From Erpetoichthys calabaricus (taxonomy: Eukaryota > Chordata > Cladistia > Polypteriformes > Polypteridae), in contig NC_041402.2 of assembly GCF_900747795.2 (NCBI RefSeq), positions 163,429,845 to 163,493,844 of the forward strand: DNA of 64,000 nucleotides. The letters are read 5' to 3'. Every line of letters begins with the position of its first letter. Within the stretch, counting starts at the first letter, position 1. Made by a program: the position numbers and the translations under genes. The notes under the pieces are model-generated. The model worked only from the letters and a program-made list of their open reading frames with translations. It ran no database searches and was not told the DNA's origin. Of this stretch, positions 1 through 14,475 are shown piece after piece.

Positions 1-99
1 GAATCTGTACATGTTATTGACTACCCTTAATTGAGAGAGCAGAAGGATGTCTGATCTACAGAAGTGATTTCTAAACTTGGTGTTGGGGGTCCCTGTGGC

Positions 100-400
100 T
101 GCAGGTTCCCATTCTAACCAATTTTATAAAGTGGCTCTGAGGCTAAGGATCTGCACTGGCAATTGGAAGGTTATCTGTTTAAAACCCTGTAAATGCCAGA
201 AGTGATTCCACTCCATTGGGCCCTTGAGCAAGGCTCTTAACCTGCAATTGCACCATCCTGGGTATGACGATAACCGGCACCCAGCCCTGCCAGCAGGTCC
301 TCCAACGGCTGCTCTCGGCTTCTAATTTGGGATCCTGAGGTGATTTGTCTTGTAGTGGGTGACGGCAACAAGCTAGCCAGTAGGCCGGCCCCCAGCCTCT
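100..400 (+). repeat. tRNA-derived SINE, old copy
   Basis: The sequence has the form of a common fish SINE: a degenerate B-box-like stretch near 170-190, then the body phrases 'gggcccttgagcaaggctcttaacctgcaattg' in substance (about 218-250) and a CCAGCCCTG segment. It is diverged and its tail runs into a short CT tract near 400. Family name not certain. Confidence 0.5.
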
Positions 401-1262
<862 letters not shown>

Positions 1263-1924
1263 AAGGAGGAATGAAAATGCAATAAATATTGACAGTGACT
1301 ACAGTTCATGCATTCAAATTTGTTTCTGATATACTGTAATTAACAGGTCCTCATATTCATATAGTTTTGGGTAATGAAAACTATTCAGATTTGTCAAACA
1401 TGAAATTATTATTTATGATAAAGTAGTTGTAGCCTAATATAACAGCAAGTTGTAGAGCCATTAAAGGTCAAACTGTGTAATATTACATCACTTTTATTTG
1501 TTTCACTAAAACCGCCATATCTCACACCAGGCGTTCATGATAGGCCACCAACTGTCCAGGGCACCAGTTCATCTGAGGCCACAAAACTTGCCACACCCAC
1601 AGAAACAATGGGTATAGAGACACCAATCATCTTGATTGTATGTGTTATAACGAGTGGAGGAAACCAAAATTAACAGGGAAAAATTCAAATTCTGCACAAA
1701 AAGTACATAATCCAGGCATCTAAGAACTGACTTCTGGAAATGCTACCTATTAAACTACCATGCCATCAGCTGCCCAGATTCTACCTGAGGGCTTGCAAGT
1801 TCTAAGATAACAACACAAATATTTATTTTGTTAAGAGTCTTTATATATGATAACAAAATATAATTTACACTTACTAGTTTGACTTTTGTATAGTCCATTT
1901 GTTATGTTCACAATTTCTAGAGAC
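1263..1924. other. FLI1 intron, no feature seen
   Basis: AT-rich sequence. A stretch near 1560-1760 has phrases of the kind found in decayed V-SINEs, but too diverged to call. Confidence 0.4.
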
Positions 1925-2165
1925 AAGGTTTGAATCCTACCTCGGTCACTGTCTGTGTCATGTTTGCACCTTCTGCCTGTGTATTTGTGGGGTTTCTTTT
2001 CATTCTTTTCTTATGTTAGCTTAATCAACAATTTGAGTTTGTCTTACGGCAGAGTATAATTTGGTGATGTTTTTCTAAAGGTGATTGTGTGTCGTGAGTG
2101 CAGTCCCCAATGACCTGGTGTCCTGTCCAGGTTTGTTCCTTGCCTTAAATATTTTTGCAGATCCT
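1925..2165 (+). repeat. V-SINE, diverged
   Basis: A B-box-like GGTTTGAATCC (1927-1937) is followed by a decayed V-domain (ATGTTTGCACCTTCTGCC, about 1961-1978) and the usual 3' part (GGTGTCCTGTCCAGG, about 2117-2131). The A-box end is lost. Confidence 0.6.
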
Positions 2166-2324
2166 TGGTGTTATCTTTTGGTTTCTTACAACCTACATTG
2201 GAATATTTAGGTGTATACTTCCAATTTTTAACCAGTACTTATGTGTCCCTAATTGCATTACAGTCACATTACTTTAAAAAATATTGGTTTAATAGTAGTC
2301 AAGGGTACAATGAATTATGATGTG

Positions 2325-2462
2325 GTAGCTAATTTGCCGTCCCTGCGTGGTTTATCTGGGACCCTGTCCAGAGTTGCTTCCCAAACTCTACCCAATACTG
2401 GTCGGATAGGGACCCGGTATCTGCAACCCTGAGCTGAATAAGTGAAGTTGATAATGAATAGA
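2325..2462 (+). repeat. V-SINE 3' fragment
   Basis: Contains ACCCTGTCCAG, GGACCCGG and CAACCCTGAGCTGAATAAG, the order seen in the 3' third of V-SINEs. No head present. Confidence 0.5.
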
Positions 2463-2479
2463 GTAACAGTATATCTAGA

Positions 2480-3928
2480 AAACCAGTTTAAATTCATAAT
2501 TCACACTGTTAAGTATACAGCTAATTTCATTCTCAACCATTTGTGTTTCTGATTATATTGACATGGCTCTTTGTCACATCTAAAGTTTGATCATTGTTTT
2601 TCATTCATCTACAGTTTTGGGAGTAATGTGTTAAAGGTAATACACAATACATAGTCTGATTACTTTTTAAAGTAATGTATAACCTAATACAATACTTATT
2701 TTACTGAAGTAAAAATGCCAGCATTTCTTAAAAACAAAAACAGATATGAATTACAACTTTACTACTGGAGCTTATTCCCGACACTCCAAAAATAAAAAAT
2801 AAAAGGAAAATGACTGCATTATTTCATAGAAGTATTGCATATAGTGAGTAACATCATACATGCATGTGGTTAAGCATGTGCATAGCATGCAATCAAGTGA
2901 AAAGAACTGAACAAAAATTATACATATACATTTAATTCTGCATGTGCTGTGGGTCAAATTTAAATGGTCCAGTTCAGGGCCACAGGGAGCTGGTGATTAT
3001 CACAGACAGCAACACTGGGTGTAAAGCAAGAAGCAAATGTGGTGCATGGCATGCTGGTCCTTTGCAGGACTCAGGCACACAGCCAAGGAGTGTGCTGCTT
3101 GCAGTATAGTAACAGAAATCTGTTAATAAAGTTTCATCCAGCGATTTATTATAGATATGTTGTTGAAACACTATGATCAGAAGGAGCAGTGGCCACTGTT
3201 CATATTGCTAATCTTCGGGGGCTCACTTTGAAAATGGAAAAATGGTATAGATTTATTTCCACAGCATGTGAACAAAAAAATGTATTTATAAAACACAAGA
3301 AAATTACTAAATTTCTGGTCCATTTCATGAAGGTTCATATATTGGCTTAGTATTTATTAGGTTTAGGATTTATACTGGCCAGGGAAATGTGCAGTTTTTC
3401 CTAAAATAGAAGAAAAAATAACACAAAGTATTGAACTGCTTGTAACGCTTTACATTTTGTAACAAATAACTATGTAACATATTTAGTTCCTTTTTTGGTA
3501 AGTAATGAGTAATGTAACTAAATTACTTTTAAAAACAATGTTCCCCAACACTGCTTATTTATTTTCTTACTCTCTCGGTCCTCTGCAAGGGTCTCTACAA
3601 GCTTTTTCCATGATCATTTATGAAGAATGCAGTTAGTTACACATGAGATGGCTTGTAAATTCTGACTTCATTGCTTTAAGGCTGACAATGATCAATGAAA
3701 AAATTTGCTAGGCCTAGATGCTTGGCACAAATTAGAGAAAGAAAGAAATGTATTATTCAGCTAGATTATTGTATGTATAAGCAAAATGGCCACCCCTTAT
3801 CTAAAAACATTCTTTGCTTTAAGACTTGCTGTAAACATTTTTGGAGTCATGACTGCTTTTGATTTAATCCATATTTTCCACCTGAGTGATACTTTTCTGA
3901 CCGCCTTATTTTATTTTTTTATTTTCAG
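2480..3928. other. FLI1 intron upstream of the 48-base exon
   Basis: AT-rich intronic sequence without a recognisable element. It ends in a pyrimidine-rich tract and TTTTCAG at 3922-3928, the splice acceptor of the next exon. The preceding FLI1 exon, expected to end with an NTEQRPQP-like peptide, was not found in the window. Confidence 0.5.
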
Positions 3929-3976
3929 ACCCCTACCAGATTCTAGGCCCCACAAGCAGTCGCTTAGCCAATCCAG
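3929..3976 (+). CDS. FLI1: FLI1 penultimate coding exon (48 bases)
   Basis: This short exon encodes the linker just before the ETS domain, peptide (D)PYQILGPTSSRLANP(G), which is nearly invariant in FLI1 and ERG. It is bounded by TTTTCAG and GTAAGA. It starts in phase with the last two bases of an Asp codon and ends on the first base of a Gly codon, completed by GT at the start of the exon at 6537, giving [11 protein letters not shown] across the junction. FLI1 is an ETS-family transcriptional activator of haematopoietic and vascular development acting in the nucleus. The paralogue ERG has the same peptide, so the FLI1 assignment rests on the last exon and on the KCNJ1 neighbour. Confidence 0.95.
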
Positions 3977-4059
3977 GTAAGATTACTTTTTGCATTTGTT
4001 CCATTGGCAGTGTTTGCAATGCCTAATGTAAAAAAAAAATGAATTAAGTGAATAACATT

Positions 4060-4950
4060 GATTATCTCATTACTATGGCACATGTCAAGGGGTGAGATAT
4101 ATCAGACAGCTAATGAATATTCAGTTCTTCAAGGTAATGTTTTGGAAGCATGAAGAATGTGTAGCGTAAGGATCTGAGTGACTTTGACAAGAGTCAAATT
4201 GTGATGACTTGGTGACTGCGTTAGAGCAACTCCAAAATGGCAAGTGTTGTGCAGTATTCCTAATATGCAGTGGTTAGTACCTCCCAAAAGTATTTACAAA
4301 AGGCATGTGAGCATCAGAACTGGACCATGGAGCAATGGAAGAAGATGGCCTGATCAAACGAATCACATCTTCTTTAAGAACATGTGGACAGCCAGGTTCA
4401 TGTGTGTTGTTTTCCCGGGGAAGAGATGGTAGTAGGATTCTTTCTGGGAAGAAGGCAAACTGGCAGAGGAAGTGTGATGCTATGAGAAATATTCTGCTAG
4501 TAAACTTTGGGTTCAGGCATTCATGTGGCTGTTACTTTGACACGTACCACCTACTTAAAGATTGTTTCTGACAGCGCACAACCCTTCATGGCAACAGTAT
4601 TTCCTGCTGGCAGTGGCCTATTTCACCAGGATAATGTACCCTGCAACACTGCAAAAATTGTTCAGGAATTGTTTGAGGAACATGACAAAGAGTTCACGGT
4701 GTTGTCTAGACCTCCTAATTCCCAGATCTCATCTGTGGGGTGTGTTGAGGAAACAAGTCCAATCTATAGAAGCTCCCTCTCACAACTTACAAGGCTTAAG
4801 AGATCTGCTTCTAATGTATTTAGTTGCTAGATACCACAGGACATCTTCAGACGTTTTGTTCACTCCATGCCTTGATGAGTCAGAGCTGTTTTGGTGGCAC
4901 AAGGGCACTGTTGATGTTGTGGCTGATCAGTGTATACTGTAAATATAGTA
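4060..4950 (+). pseudogene. Tc1-like transposon relic
   Basis: Decayed Tc1-family element inside the FLI1 intron. Near the 5' side are GATCTGAGTGACTTTGACAA-like phrases from the transposase N-terminus. About 4562-4830 carries FHQDNVPCNTAKIVQE, the second catalytic motif (QDN), then ELFEEHDKEFTVLSRPPNS. The third motif (PDLNPIE) is damaged. Several frameshifts and in-frame stops split the coding region into pieces, and no terminal inverted repeats can be paired. It is an old DNA transposon copy with no expected function. Confidence 0.75.
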
Positions 4951-5069
4951 GTTAAACTGTAATTTTAGACATCTAAATGGAAGTGCTATGGAGTAGATGT
5001 TTTGTATAATTCCTCCAGACCACCAAATCATTTCTTATAGTAAGTAGAGTCCTGTGTCGTTTTCATTCA

Positions 5070-6090
5070 TTCCTTCATTTTCACTTTGCTTATCCTGAAC
5101 TATCTAAACTATGCAACGTCTTGTAATAACTCCTGGGTTATTTCCTGCCAAGAGATACAGGTATTATCACTGCAGCATGTCTTGGAACTACCACTGGGTC
5201 TTCTGCCAGTGAGCCATGCTTTGTACACCTTCTGTAGAAGATGCAAAGGTTGTATCATAAATACAGTACATACCTAAACCATCTCAGATGGCTCATCTCA
5301 ATGTAGACAAGCAGCAGTTCTCTTTAGTCCTCCCATATTGCTCTGCTCCTCATACTATCACCAAGAGTTAGCCCAGCAACTTTGTGCAGGAATGTAATTT
5401 TGTCTGCTTGTACTTGCAGTCTCATTCACTGTCTTGAGTTTATGACCATAGCTGTTGATGGAGATATAGACTGAGTGGGAAATCAAATCCTTCTACCACT
5501 GATCTAGTTATCACTTAACCACCAAAATCTGGTACAATTCCTGCAAAATTGCTACTGTTCTGCACTAACTCATGGATAAGACATTATGGTACTAGAACTC
5601 CTTCATTTGTGGTAGCTGCTGAACCTTTATCTGGAGAGAACAAGCTCTTTTCCAGGAGAGTACAATTAACTCAAATTTGACAGCGTTTATTCTCATCCCA
5701 TCAACATTACACACAGCTGTGATCCATTCCAGAATGCATCAGAGATTATAGAGGATAGCATCAAACAGTAGATTTTGTTTAAACTGGATACTTTCCAAAT
5801 CTTGGCTTTGCTTTGAGATTACTATCTAAGAAAAATGTGACCAGAGGAGGAAGCAACACACCCTTGGTGGCATCCAGTGCATACATCGAATGGACTTCAC
5901 TTATGTGAACACAGCTCTCTGTTCACAAATACAAGGGCCAAAAAGCATGCCGCTTTGACCCCAGAACCCCATACTCTTAAAGCACCTACGGCAAGACACT
6001 GTGGTTTTCACAACTGTAAAAGTTTTTGAAATCCACAGAGTACTTGTAAATTGGATTGGCAAATCACCGTGACTGTCAAAGACGATTTTT
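5070..6090 (-). mobile_element. Old LINE relic (ORF2 region)
   Basis: Read on the minus strand, the region follows the layout of a widespread fish LINE: on the + strand, successive phrases match decayed antisense versions of its RT and C-terminal part, such as TTCTCATCCCATC (about 5690-5702), GTTTATGACCATAGCTG and CCTTGGTGGCATCC. No open frame survives. The family is recognised from memory of conserved antisense phrases, so the limits are approximate. Confidence 0.5.
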
Positions 6091-6536
6091 TCCATTAAAA
6101 TATACATTTAGTTTTAATTATACTTTATGACTCATTATTGTCCAATGAATGATTAACTGTGGACACATTCCTTTTCACATTGTCGGGCAACGTCAAAGTT
6201 TAGCTTTTATTGATATGGGAAATTCAGTTATAACTGACTAATGTCCTGATTCCTATATGTACACCGTGTTGGTATCCAATGCTTGGTTCCTAAGTCATAC
6301 AAACTAAAAGATGAAATTACTTCAGGGTCAAATATTAATAAGTTTTCTCCTGGACAGCTCTTGTACAGTGCACAGAAAAAGCAAATACTGTTTCTAGGAT
6401 AGTCACCCAAGTGGAACTTCGAGAACTCACCATAAATGTGAACTAAAACCTATTTCTTAGTTATCTATGGAAGTAGAAGATATACGGTAGAGAATAACGT
6501 CAAAATAACCAGTCACTTTTTGTCTCCCTCTTACAG
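6091..6536. other. FLI1 last intron, 3' part
   Basis: No element recognised. It ends in a pyrimidine tract (about 6518-6532) and CAG at 6534-6536, the acceptor of the final exon. Confidence 0.6.
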
Positions 6537-7066
6537 GTAGTGGTCAAATCCAACTGTGGCAGTTTCTGTTGGAGCTTTTGTCAGACAGCTCCAATGCTGG
6601 CTGTATAACCTGGGAAGGAACCAACGGCGAGTTCAAGATGACAGACCCAGATGAGGTGGCTCGACGCTGGGGAGAACGCAAAAGCAAACCCAACATGAAC
6701 TATGACAAGCTGAGCCGTGCCCTTCGTTACTACTATGACAAGAACATCATGACTAAAGTGCATGGAAAACGCTATGCTTATAAGTTTGATTTCCATGGGA
6801 TTGCTCAGGCCTTGCAACCCCACCCTACTGAGTCATCCATGTACAAGTACCCCTCAGACCTGGCTTACGTGCCCTCCTATCACACCCATCAACAGAAAAT
6901 GAACTTTGTGTCCCCTCATCCTTCCTCCATGCCTGTCACATCCTCCAGCTTTTTTGGAGCTGCAGCCCCCTACTGGAGTTCCCCTACTGGTGGTATCTAC
7001 CCAAGTCCTAGTGTTCCTCGGCATCCTAACACTCATGTGCCTTCCCATCTCAGCAGCTATTACTGA
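6537..7066 (+). CDS. FLI1: FLI1 final coding exon: ETS domain and C-terminal activation region
   Basis: The exon encodes the last 175 complete residues of FLI1 and ends in TGA at 7064-7066. Numbering from its first full codon, the ETS winged-helix DNA-binding domain covers about residues 3-88, with the conserved tryptophans W7, W25 and W44. The recognition helix contains RALRYYYDK, whose two arginines (R60, R63) contact GGAA in ETS proteins. The C-terminal tail holds [14 protein letters not shown] and [13 protein letters not shown] and ends in SSYY. These tail features match FLI1 rather than ERG, which lacks the [12 protein letters not shown] form. The only visible coding remnants upstream in the intron are mobile-element relics. 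Splicing to 3929-3976 keeps the frame. Upstream exons lie outside the window. Convergent KCNJ1 at 31453-32574 supports the identity. Confidence 0.97.
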
Positions 7067-8795
7067 CACTGCTGCAGGGGGAACTGTACTTAATTCTGAA
7101 CTTCTTTTTTGGAAATCTTTGAACTTGTGGAAACAAGGAAAACTTGGCAAAAACTGGATTTACCACCTACTTTGAAATGGAATACTACTTAAAATACCTG
7201 CTTGTACAGGAAGATTGTTTGGTTTTTACCGTGGATATTTTGTTTATCTTCAAAATACTTTTCGTTTTTAATGATTCTGAGTGTAGTTCCAGGAGCCAGG
7301 ATTATCACCATATTCTCTGCATTGCAGACATTTCAATGACGGAGGGGATCCACCTCTTGTGCAGTTTTGCTACACTGGTGGTCCTTGCAAATCACATACT
7401 CATATGTAAATCTCAAGGAGGATCAACCAGCATTGACCATAACAATTCAGAACCCATCTAAATAAACCAAAATATATTTTCTGTCTTCAAAAATTGGAGT
7501 TTTTTTAACAACAAAACTTGAAAATCTGGAAACTATACAGTGAAGGATTGGTCAGAATGAGAACATCTCACTGTGACTGGAAAGGCACCTGGAAGACTTG
7601 ATATTTTTGGCTTTAAACTGGAATAACACCAGCAATGGGACTGTGTATTGTGGCACTGAGAAAAAAATTCAGTGGTTATTCTCAACTATCGTTCTGCATT
7701 TCCATTTCTTTTCTGGATATATGCCCATTATAATGTGCACACCAAGGAACTGCAAGTTCAATGGCCTGCCAGTATCTACCTGGGTCAATGTTGGATTTTC
7801 CTTCTTCTTTTTATAATTCTTCTCACACCTCTATGTAGGTTTGAAGATTCCAATGGAACTAACAATGGCATTCTAAATAAAATTCCCAAAGTTGAACGAA
7901 TGACATGTGATCCGCACCTTTAAAAGTACATCACTGATGGCAAAGCAAAAAAATAAACTGAAAGCAAAACAAGGCCTTGGATTCGCGAACGCTGAGCGTT
8001 TGTCAGACCTATTTTTGTAATACATTGGATAACTCACGTGTCAGAGCAACTTACTGTATAACTTATGCAGAGTTATTTTCATATGATACAGTATTAAAAA
8101 AAACGAGTTGACCTCGGTCACAAATGCAGTTTTTACTATCAGAAGAAAAAGACGGTTTTAATGTAATTTGTACATCTTTTTTAAAGAATCTGTACATTTG
8201 GTTATTATGTTTTTAGTTTTTTGTACTTTGTAACATACATTGTTTCAGGTTTGTTGTCTCCCTTAAAAAGTGCATTATATCCATTTCTTTAAAAGTTTCT
8301 CTGGCCTGTACCGTGTCTAGTTGGTATGATAAATATGTAGGTGGATGGTGGGGTGAAGGCATTTGAGCCGGATTATAGGACGACATATATGGGCTCGGGA
8401 GAGGAATCATGACAACAATGAAAATATCAGATTATCATAGTCCAAAGGCCAAAATATTTCAGAAGATCACCAAAGCTAAGGCCAACATATGGCTAAGAAA
8501 ATAAAAAAGGTTGGCTGGCTGCATCTGGTTGTATCTGGGTGCTTTTAACTTTATTGTATGTAGCATTACAGCAATAATCCAAAAGAATCAATGTAGCCCC
8601 AATTCAGAGGGGCACATTCGCTACTTATATATATGCAAAGATGTACTATTTGGATATTAAATATATATAATTTTGCAAGTTATCACTTTTTTATGTTGTT
8701 CAGACAATGTTTGTAGTATGAAGGTAATGTCATGTCAAAGGGCTAATTTGTAAAGAAAAAAATGTGAAAAAATAAATGATTTTTTTCTCTGTGAA
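7067..8795 (+). other. FLI1: Probable FLI1 3'UTR
   Basis: About 1.7 kb of AT-rich sequence after the stop, free of recognisable repeats, unlike its surroundings. AATAAA signals occur at 7461-7466, 7876-7881 and 8771-8776, the last followed by a T-rich tract that would suit a distal poly(A) site. Long ORF-like stretches here are not conserved-looking protein. The extent is inferred. Confidence 0.6.
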
Positions 8796-9244
8796 GATTT
8801 TTAGTCTTCATACTCCATAAAGTGTATCTATAAGTGTTTTGATGGCACTTTTGACTCAAATGTTTCCCCTTTGCTGTTAAAATAGTTTAGTGTCTTGTGG
8901 CCAATAATAGAGGAATGATTAGTTGTCAATCATGTAGGAATCATAAGTATAACTTTGGTACAAATTTAGGGGGACCAAATGTGGAGAGGTCTGTCATAAA
9001 CATTTAGCCTGCAGTTAGATGAATGGATCCTAAGTAAGGTTTCAGGTCAGGTTTGGTTTGGTATGGATAAAGATCTTCTGGCCTCTGAAAAGCTATACCA
9101 ACTGTAAGAATAATAAAAATGACAACTTGGCATTTAAAAATCAAACTTTTCAACGTATACTAAGACTTCTTGCTTCTACAATCTTGCAAACTGCATCACA
9201 GCTTTAAGCCCAAAACCAGCAGCTTGACTTTTTCCCCTAAATTC
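8796..9244. other. Intergenic, no feature seen
   Basis: AT-rich sequence just beyond the probable FLI1 3' end. No element recognised. Confidence 0.5.
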
Positions 9245-9735
9245 TGATTAGAACATTAGAACATTCTAGATAAGAACAGGCCATTCAGCTCAACAAAGTT
9301 TGCCAGTCCTGTCCAGTTCATTCATCTAAAATAACATCAAGTCGAGTTTTGATAGTCCCTAAAATCCTACTGTCTGCCACACTACTTGGTAGCTTTTTGC
9401 GTATGTCTATGGTTCTCTGTGTAACGAAAAACTTCCTAATTTTTGTGTGAAATTTAACCTTAACAAGTTTAAAACTGCGTCCCTGTGTTCTTGATGCGCT
9501 CATTTTAAAATAACAGTCTCAATCTGCTATAATAATTGCCTTCTTAATTTTAAACAGTTCAATCATGTCTCTTCTTAATCTTCTTTTGCTTAAAAAAGGC
9601 TCAGCTCTTTTCATCTTTCCTCATAATTCATCCCCTGTAGCCCTGGAATCAGCTTGATTGCTCTTTCTGGACTTTTTCCAATGCTGCTATGTCTTGTTTG
9701 TAGCCTGGAGACCAAAACTGTGCACAGTATTCCAG
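9245..9735 (-). mobile_element. CR1-like LINE C-terminal fragment
   Basis: On the minus strand two overlapping frames carry the end of a CR1/L2-type reverse transcriptase: VRPLEYCAQFWSPGYKQDI and LEKVQKEQSS (about 9649-9735), then KFFVTQRTIDI and LPSSVADSRILGTIKTRLD (about 9318-9430) before a stop. At least one frameshift separates the pieces. Sister fragments lie at 10650-10890, 29270-29740 and 59885-60520. Confidence 0.75.
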
Positions 9736-10357
9736 GGGTCTCACGTATAAATGGTGTGAATGCACAAAAATGTTGCATATGGCCATTTTCACACTTATAT
9801 CAAGATGTATAAAAACTAAACTTGGTGTAAAGCTGCACGGCAGCCTCAGACCATGCGCATGCATGTTTCTTCTTGGTTTTGTAAATGGGTGGCATTCAGC
9901 ATCAAAGCAGTGCGGTTTCCCTTTCTTTTTTATATTTGCATCCATGACATGAGCTTTATCAAATACACCAAAATTAATTACATATCATTTACAAATTTAA
10001 AGCACTTGATTGTAATCAGTCTGCAACAATATAATGTGCACAGAATAGCCAAACTATTCCAACAACCATGGCTACTTTAGCGTTGTTAGAAGACATTGCA
10101 AATGGAAGAATTAGAAGAGAGTGTGTATTTAGAGATTATACTGATTTCTTGTACCATGATAATGATTGGCTTCTAAGTCGATTTAGATTTCCAAGTGCTA
10201 TCTTCTTGATGCTATGTGCTGAACTGGGGCTGGTATTACAAAGGCAGACTTTGAGGAATTGTGCTCTGCCTGCTGCTTTGCAAGTTCTGTCCACCCTCTG
10301 GTTTTTAGCCACAGGAGCTTTTCAATGTGAACTGGATGACCACCAATTGTGTTTTTT
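9736..10357 (+). pseudogene. PIF/Harbinger transposon, 5' part with truncated transposase
   Basis: A frame from 10068 encodes about 92 residues beginning MATLALLEDIANGRIRRE, followed by RDYTDFLYHDNDWLLSRFRFPS and LQVLSTLWFLATGAFQ. This is the N-terminal, DNA-binding side of a HARBI1-like (PIF/Harbinger) transposase. The catalytic DDE region is missing because the sequence runs into a different repeat at about 10358. Upstream, TATTTGCATCCATGACATGAGCTT-like sequence and a TCACGTATAAATGGTG left end fit the same family. Non-autonomous and truncated; the right end is absent. Confidence 0.75.
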
Positions 10358-10582
10358 ATCTATACTTGGCCCCTAACTATCCCCGGTCTCTAATTGCTTA
10401 TCTCTCTTACCTCTAACACCAGCTTACAGCTAATGAGTGGTGAGAGAATTGGTGCAATAATGGCTGCCATCACATCATCCAGGTGGGTGCTACACATTGG
10501 TGGTGGTTGAAGTGGTTCCCCTCCGACTATGTAAAGCGCTTTGAGTAACAAGAAGGACGGCTATATAAATGTAACTAATTAT
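10358..10582 (+). repeat. LINE/SINE 3'-tail repeat, copy 1
   Basis: Contains ATGGCTGCCATCACATCATCC, CTACACATTGGTGGTGG and ATGTAAAGCGCTTTGAGT, then GCTATATAAATGTAA and an ATTATTATT-like tail. Copy 2 is at 26520-26818. This type of tail is shared by fish L2-like LINEs and dependent SINEs. It directly truncates the Harbinger fragment. Confidence 0.65.
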
Positions 10583-10649
10583 TATTACAACTGAGGTGAC
10601 CAACAAAGTTGTGTTTTTTAAGAGTATGCTACATTGTGGTGTTGATGGA

Positions 10650-10890
10650 GGTGTACGGGGGTCTAAACAAGATTAATCTTAAGTCTTGAGCAGAGAAGAC
10701 CTAATCCAGGTGTTCAGAATTGTCACACTCATCAATAAAAGTAATCGAGGAGCTTTCTTACAATTAAATAGTGGACTATGTGGTTGATTGCACAAGTGGA
10801 AATGACATGGAGGAGGATTTTAAGATGGGAGACCGGAAGCACATCTTCATACAAAGAGTCATGGGAATCTGAAAAAAACTGCTGAGTTAT
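10650..10890 (+). mobile_element. CR1-like LINE C-terminal fragment, old
   Basis: Translated + strand pieces read SRREDLIQVF-like and INKSNRGAFLQLN in the order found at the end of CR1-like ORF2. Frames are broken and the copy is short. Confidence 0.5.
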
Positions 10891-12639
10891 GTAATTAGAA
10901 TATAAACCTTAATGTGTGCATGCAATAGGGGAGCATTAGACAAGTTTTACTTGGTCGGTAAGTATGTCCGGTACCTCTCTATCAATCAAAGACTACATAT
11001 GTTGTAGGTGCTAGCTTACTACCGCTCGGTGTGAATTATTCATGTTGTACCTTGCATCTTTCTCAAGGCATGTATTCATGTAGAGTGAGCTCTATATAAG
11101 CGAGTGCATTATGCATGTGTGTGCATTGAAGTGAGCGTCAGCGTGGAAGCATTTATTTCCAAAATGACACCTTCATTACTTCTGAAAATAAGCATTTCAT
11201 TGGAAAGGATTTCATGATTTGCAATTTCATTTTATTTTCTATTTTCATCATTTTACAATTTTATTTACTGTGGTTAGTACATTGCGTGATTGTTTTTTCT
11301 TAGTGGTAATGCAAATTCATTCATGCATTGTGGTAAGGGAAATTCAAAAGTTTTTACTCAGAATGAAGTATTTGGTTAATCTTAAAACTTAAAGCCAGCA
11401 AGGCCTTAGACAATTGTACCTCCCAGAACCTTCAAAATATGAGACAACATGCCAAAGGAGGTCCACATGTTCTGTCCTGGGTAATTCTTAGGGATTAGCT
11501 GATGCTTCTGCGATACAACTCTATTTTAACTAGTCTATTATCTACTATCTAGCCATATGAGATTAATGGGCTGCAAGGTTTCTTGTTTCTTAAACTTACA
11601 TTCTCATGTTCTCGCATTAAAGAACTAGTCAGCTAGTGGCATGGTTATGACATTTAAAAGAGACAGACAAGCACCAAATAAATTCATTAATGCATAATAA
11701 TTAATATGAGGAATGATGACCCAGACTAAAGAATTAAGTGTCATTAAAAATGGGACAGGGAAAAGTGTGGAAGGACACGACACCTGTAATGATTGTGCAA
11801 GGAGCTGCAACTCTGAGGGGGTTTTCACCCAAGTCAGGTTCACTGGTCTATAAACATCTAGCCTGTTATATTCTTTTGTCAAAATCAGACCTGGGACTGA
11901 CAAAGATTGTCACAATGTAACCACAGAAGGTTAACTAAAAGTGGTATACAAAAATTCTGGCCCACCTCTTTTAAGTCAGTGGGTAACTGATGTTACATAC
12001 TATTAGAAATTGGAAACAAATCAAATTCTCACCTAGAGGATCTGTTCAAAACATTTTTAAAACTTGTCAGGATCTAATCAATAACATTTTAGAATAAGCA
12101 TTTATGTTGGGGTTTTACTCTGGCTGTTGGGCTTCCTCTCTTTCTCATGGGTGAGGGTTGAACTGAATTTAGCTTTGTCAACTTTGACTTGCTAGTATTC
12201 AATGCTACTTGCTTTTAATAAATTCAATAAAATTGAAAAAAGTAGTATACAACTGCAGTGCTACACGAGAGACAACGGTTTGACCGAGTGAGCTAGGAAA
12301 TTAAAACACAGGACATTCTAGGAACTAAAACACCTGTTTTGTCGATGCCAAAATTCGTATTAATGGGAGGTCCAGGATATGGGGAAAAACTGTTAGTCTA
12401 CTGATCCAGTCTGTCTTAGGTCAAAAAGCAGACAAAAACACAAGGCTTGTTTTGAGGGGACCTTGAGCCCCCTTGGTGCTAAAAATGCAGGACTTGAGAG
12501 TTGCATTGCATATTTTAAGGAGCAAAAGTAAAGGTTATTTCCAATGTAAGAGACTCGATAGCATTCAGCAGGTGTCCAGGCTAACCTTCTTTACTTTTCA
12601 ATTGTCATTAACTTTTTATACCCCTGTTGATGCCCACTG
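10891..12639. other. Intergenic, no feature seen
   Basis: About 1.7 kb of mostly AT-rich sequence. No gene, RNA or delimited repeat recognised on either strand. Confidence 0.4.
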
Positions 12640-12990
12640 ATGAAGCCCTTCACTAAATCCATAGCCTAAGTTAACTATGGTGCTTTTACATGGAAGCTGT
12701 ACATGCATCAGTGTGTCAGTTTTGTCAACAGGATAATGTATCATGCCACAAAGCTGTGAACTTTCTGCAATGGTTACAGAAATGTGACAGTAAATTTAGT
12801 TTAATGCAGTTGCCTCTCCACAAACAATGCCATCAATCATCTGTGTGGTGAAAAACAACATGTAGAGATTTACCGCCATCTAATTTGTAAAAACTGTGGA
12901 CCATAATAGAGCTGAGCCTGTTTTCCTGTTTCATTGCTCTTTAAAATCTGTCTAATTCATTTCATATACCTCTAAACGTTAAAATGGCTT
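12640..12990 (+). pseudogene. Tc1-like transposase relic
   Basis: Around 12720-12860 the + strand reads FCQQDNVSCHKAVNFL then KCDSKFSLMQLP, which is the second catalytic region of a Tc1-type transposase followed by decayed PDLNP sequence. No N-terminal half or terminal repeats remain. Confidence 0.6.

Positions 12991-14475
<1,485 letters not shown>

Noticed and set aside
3929-7066. Assigning the ETS exons to ERG
   Set aside because: The linker peptide and ETS domain fit both, but the C-terminal tail ([26 protein letters not shown]) and the KCNJ1 neighbour fit FLI1.
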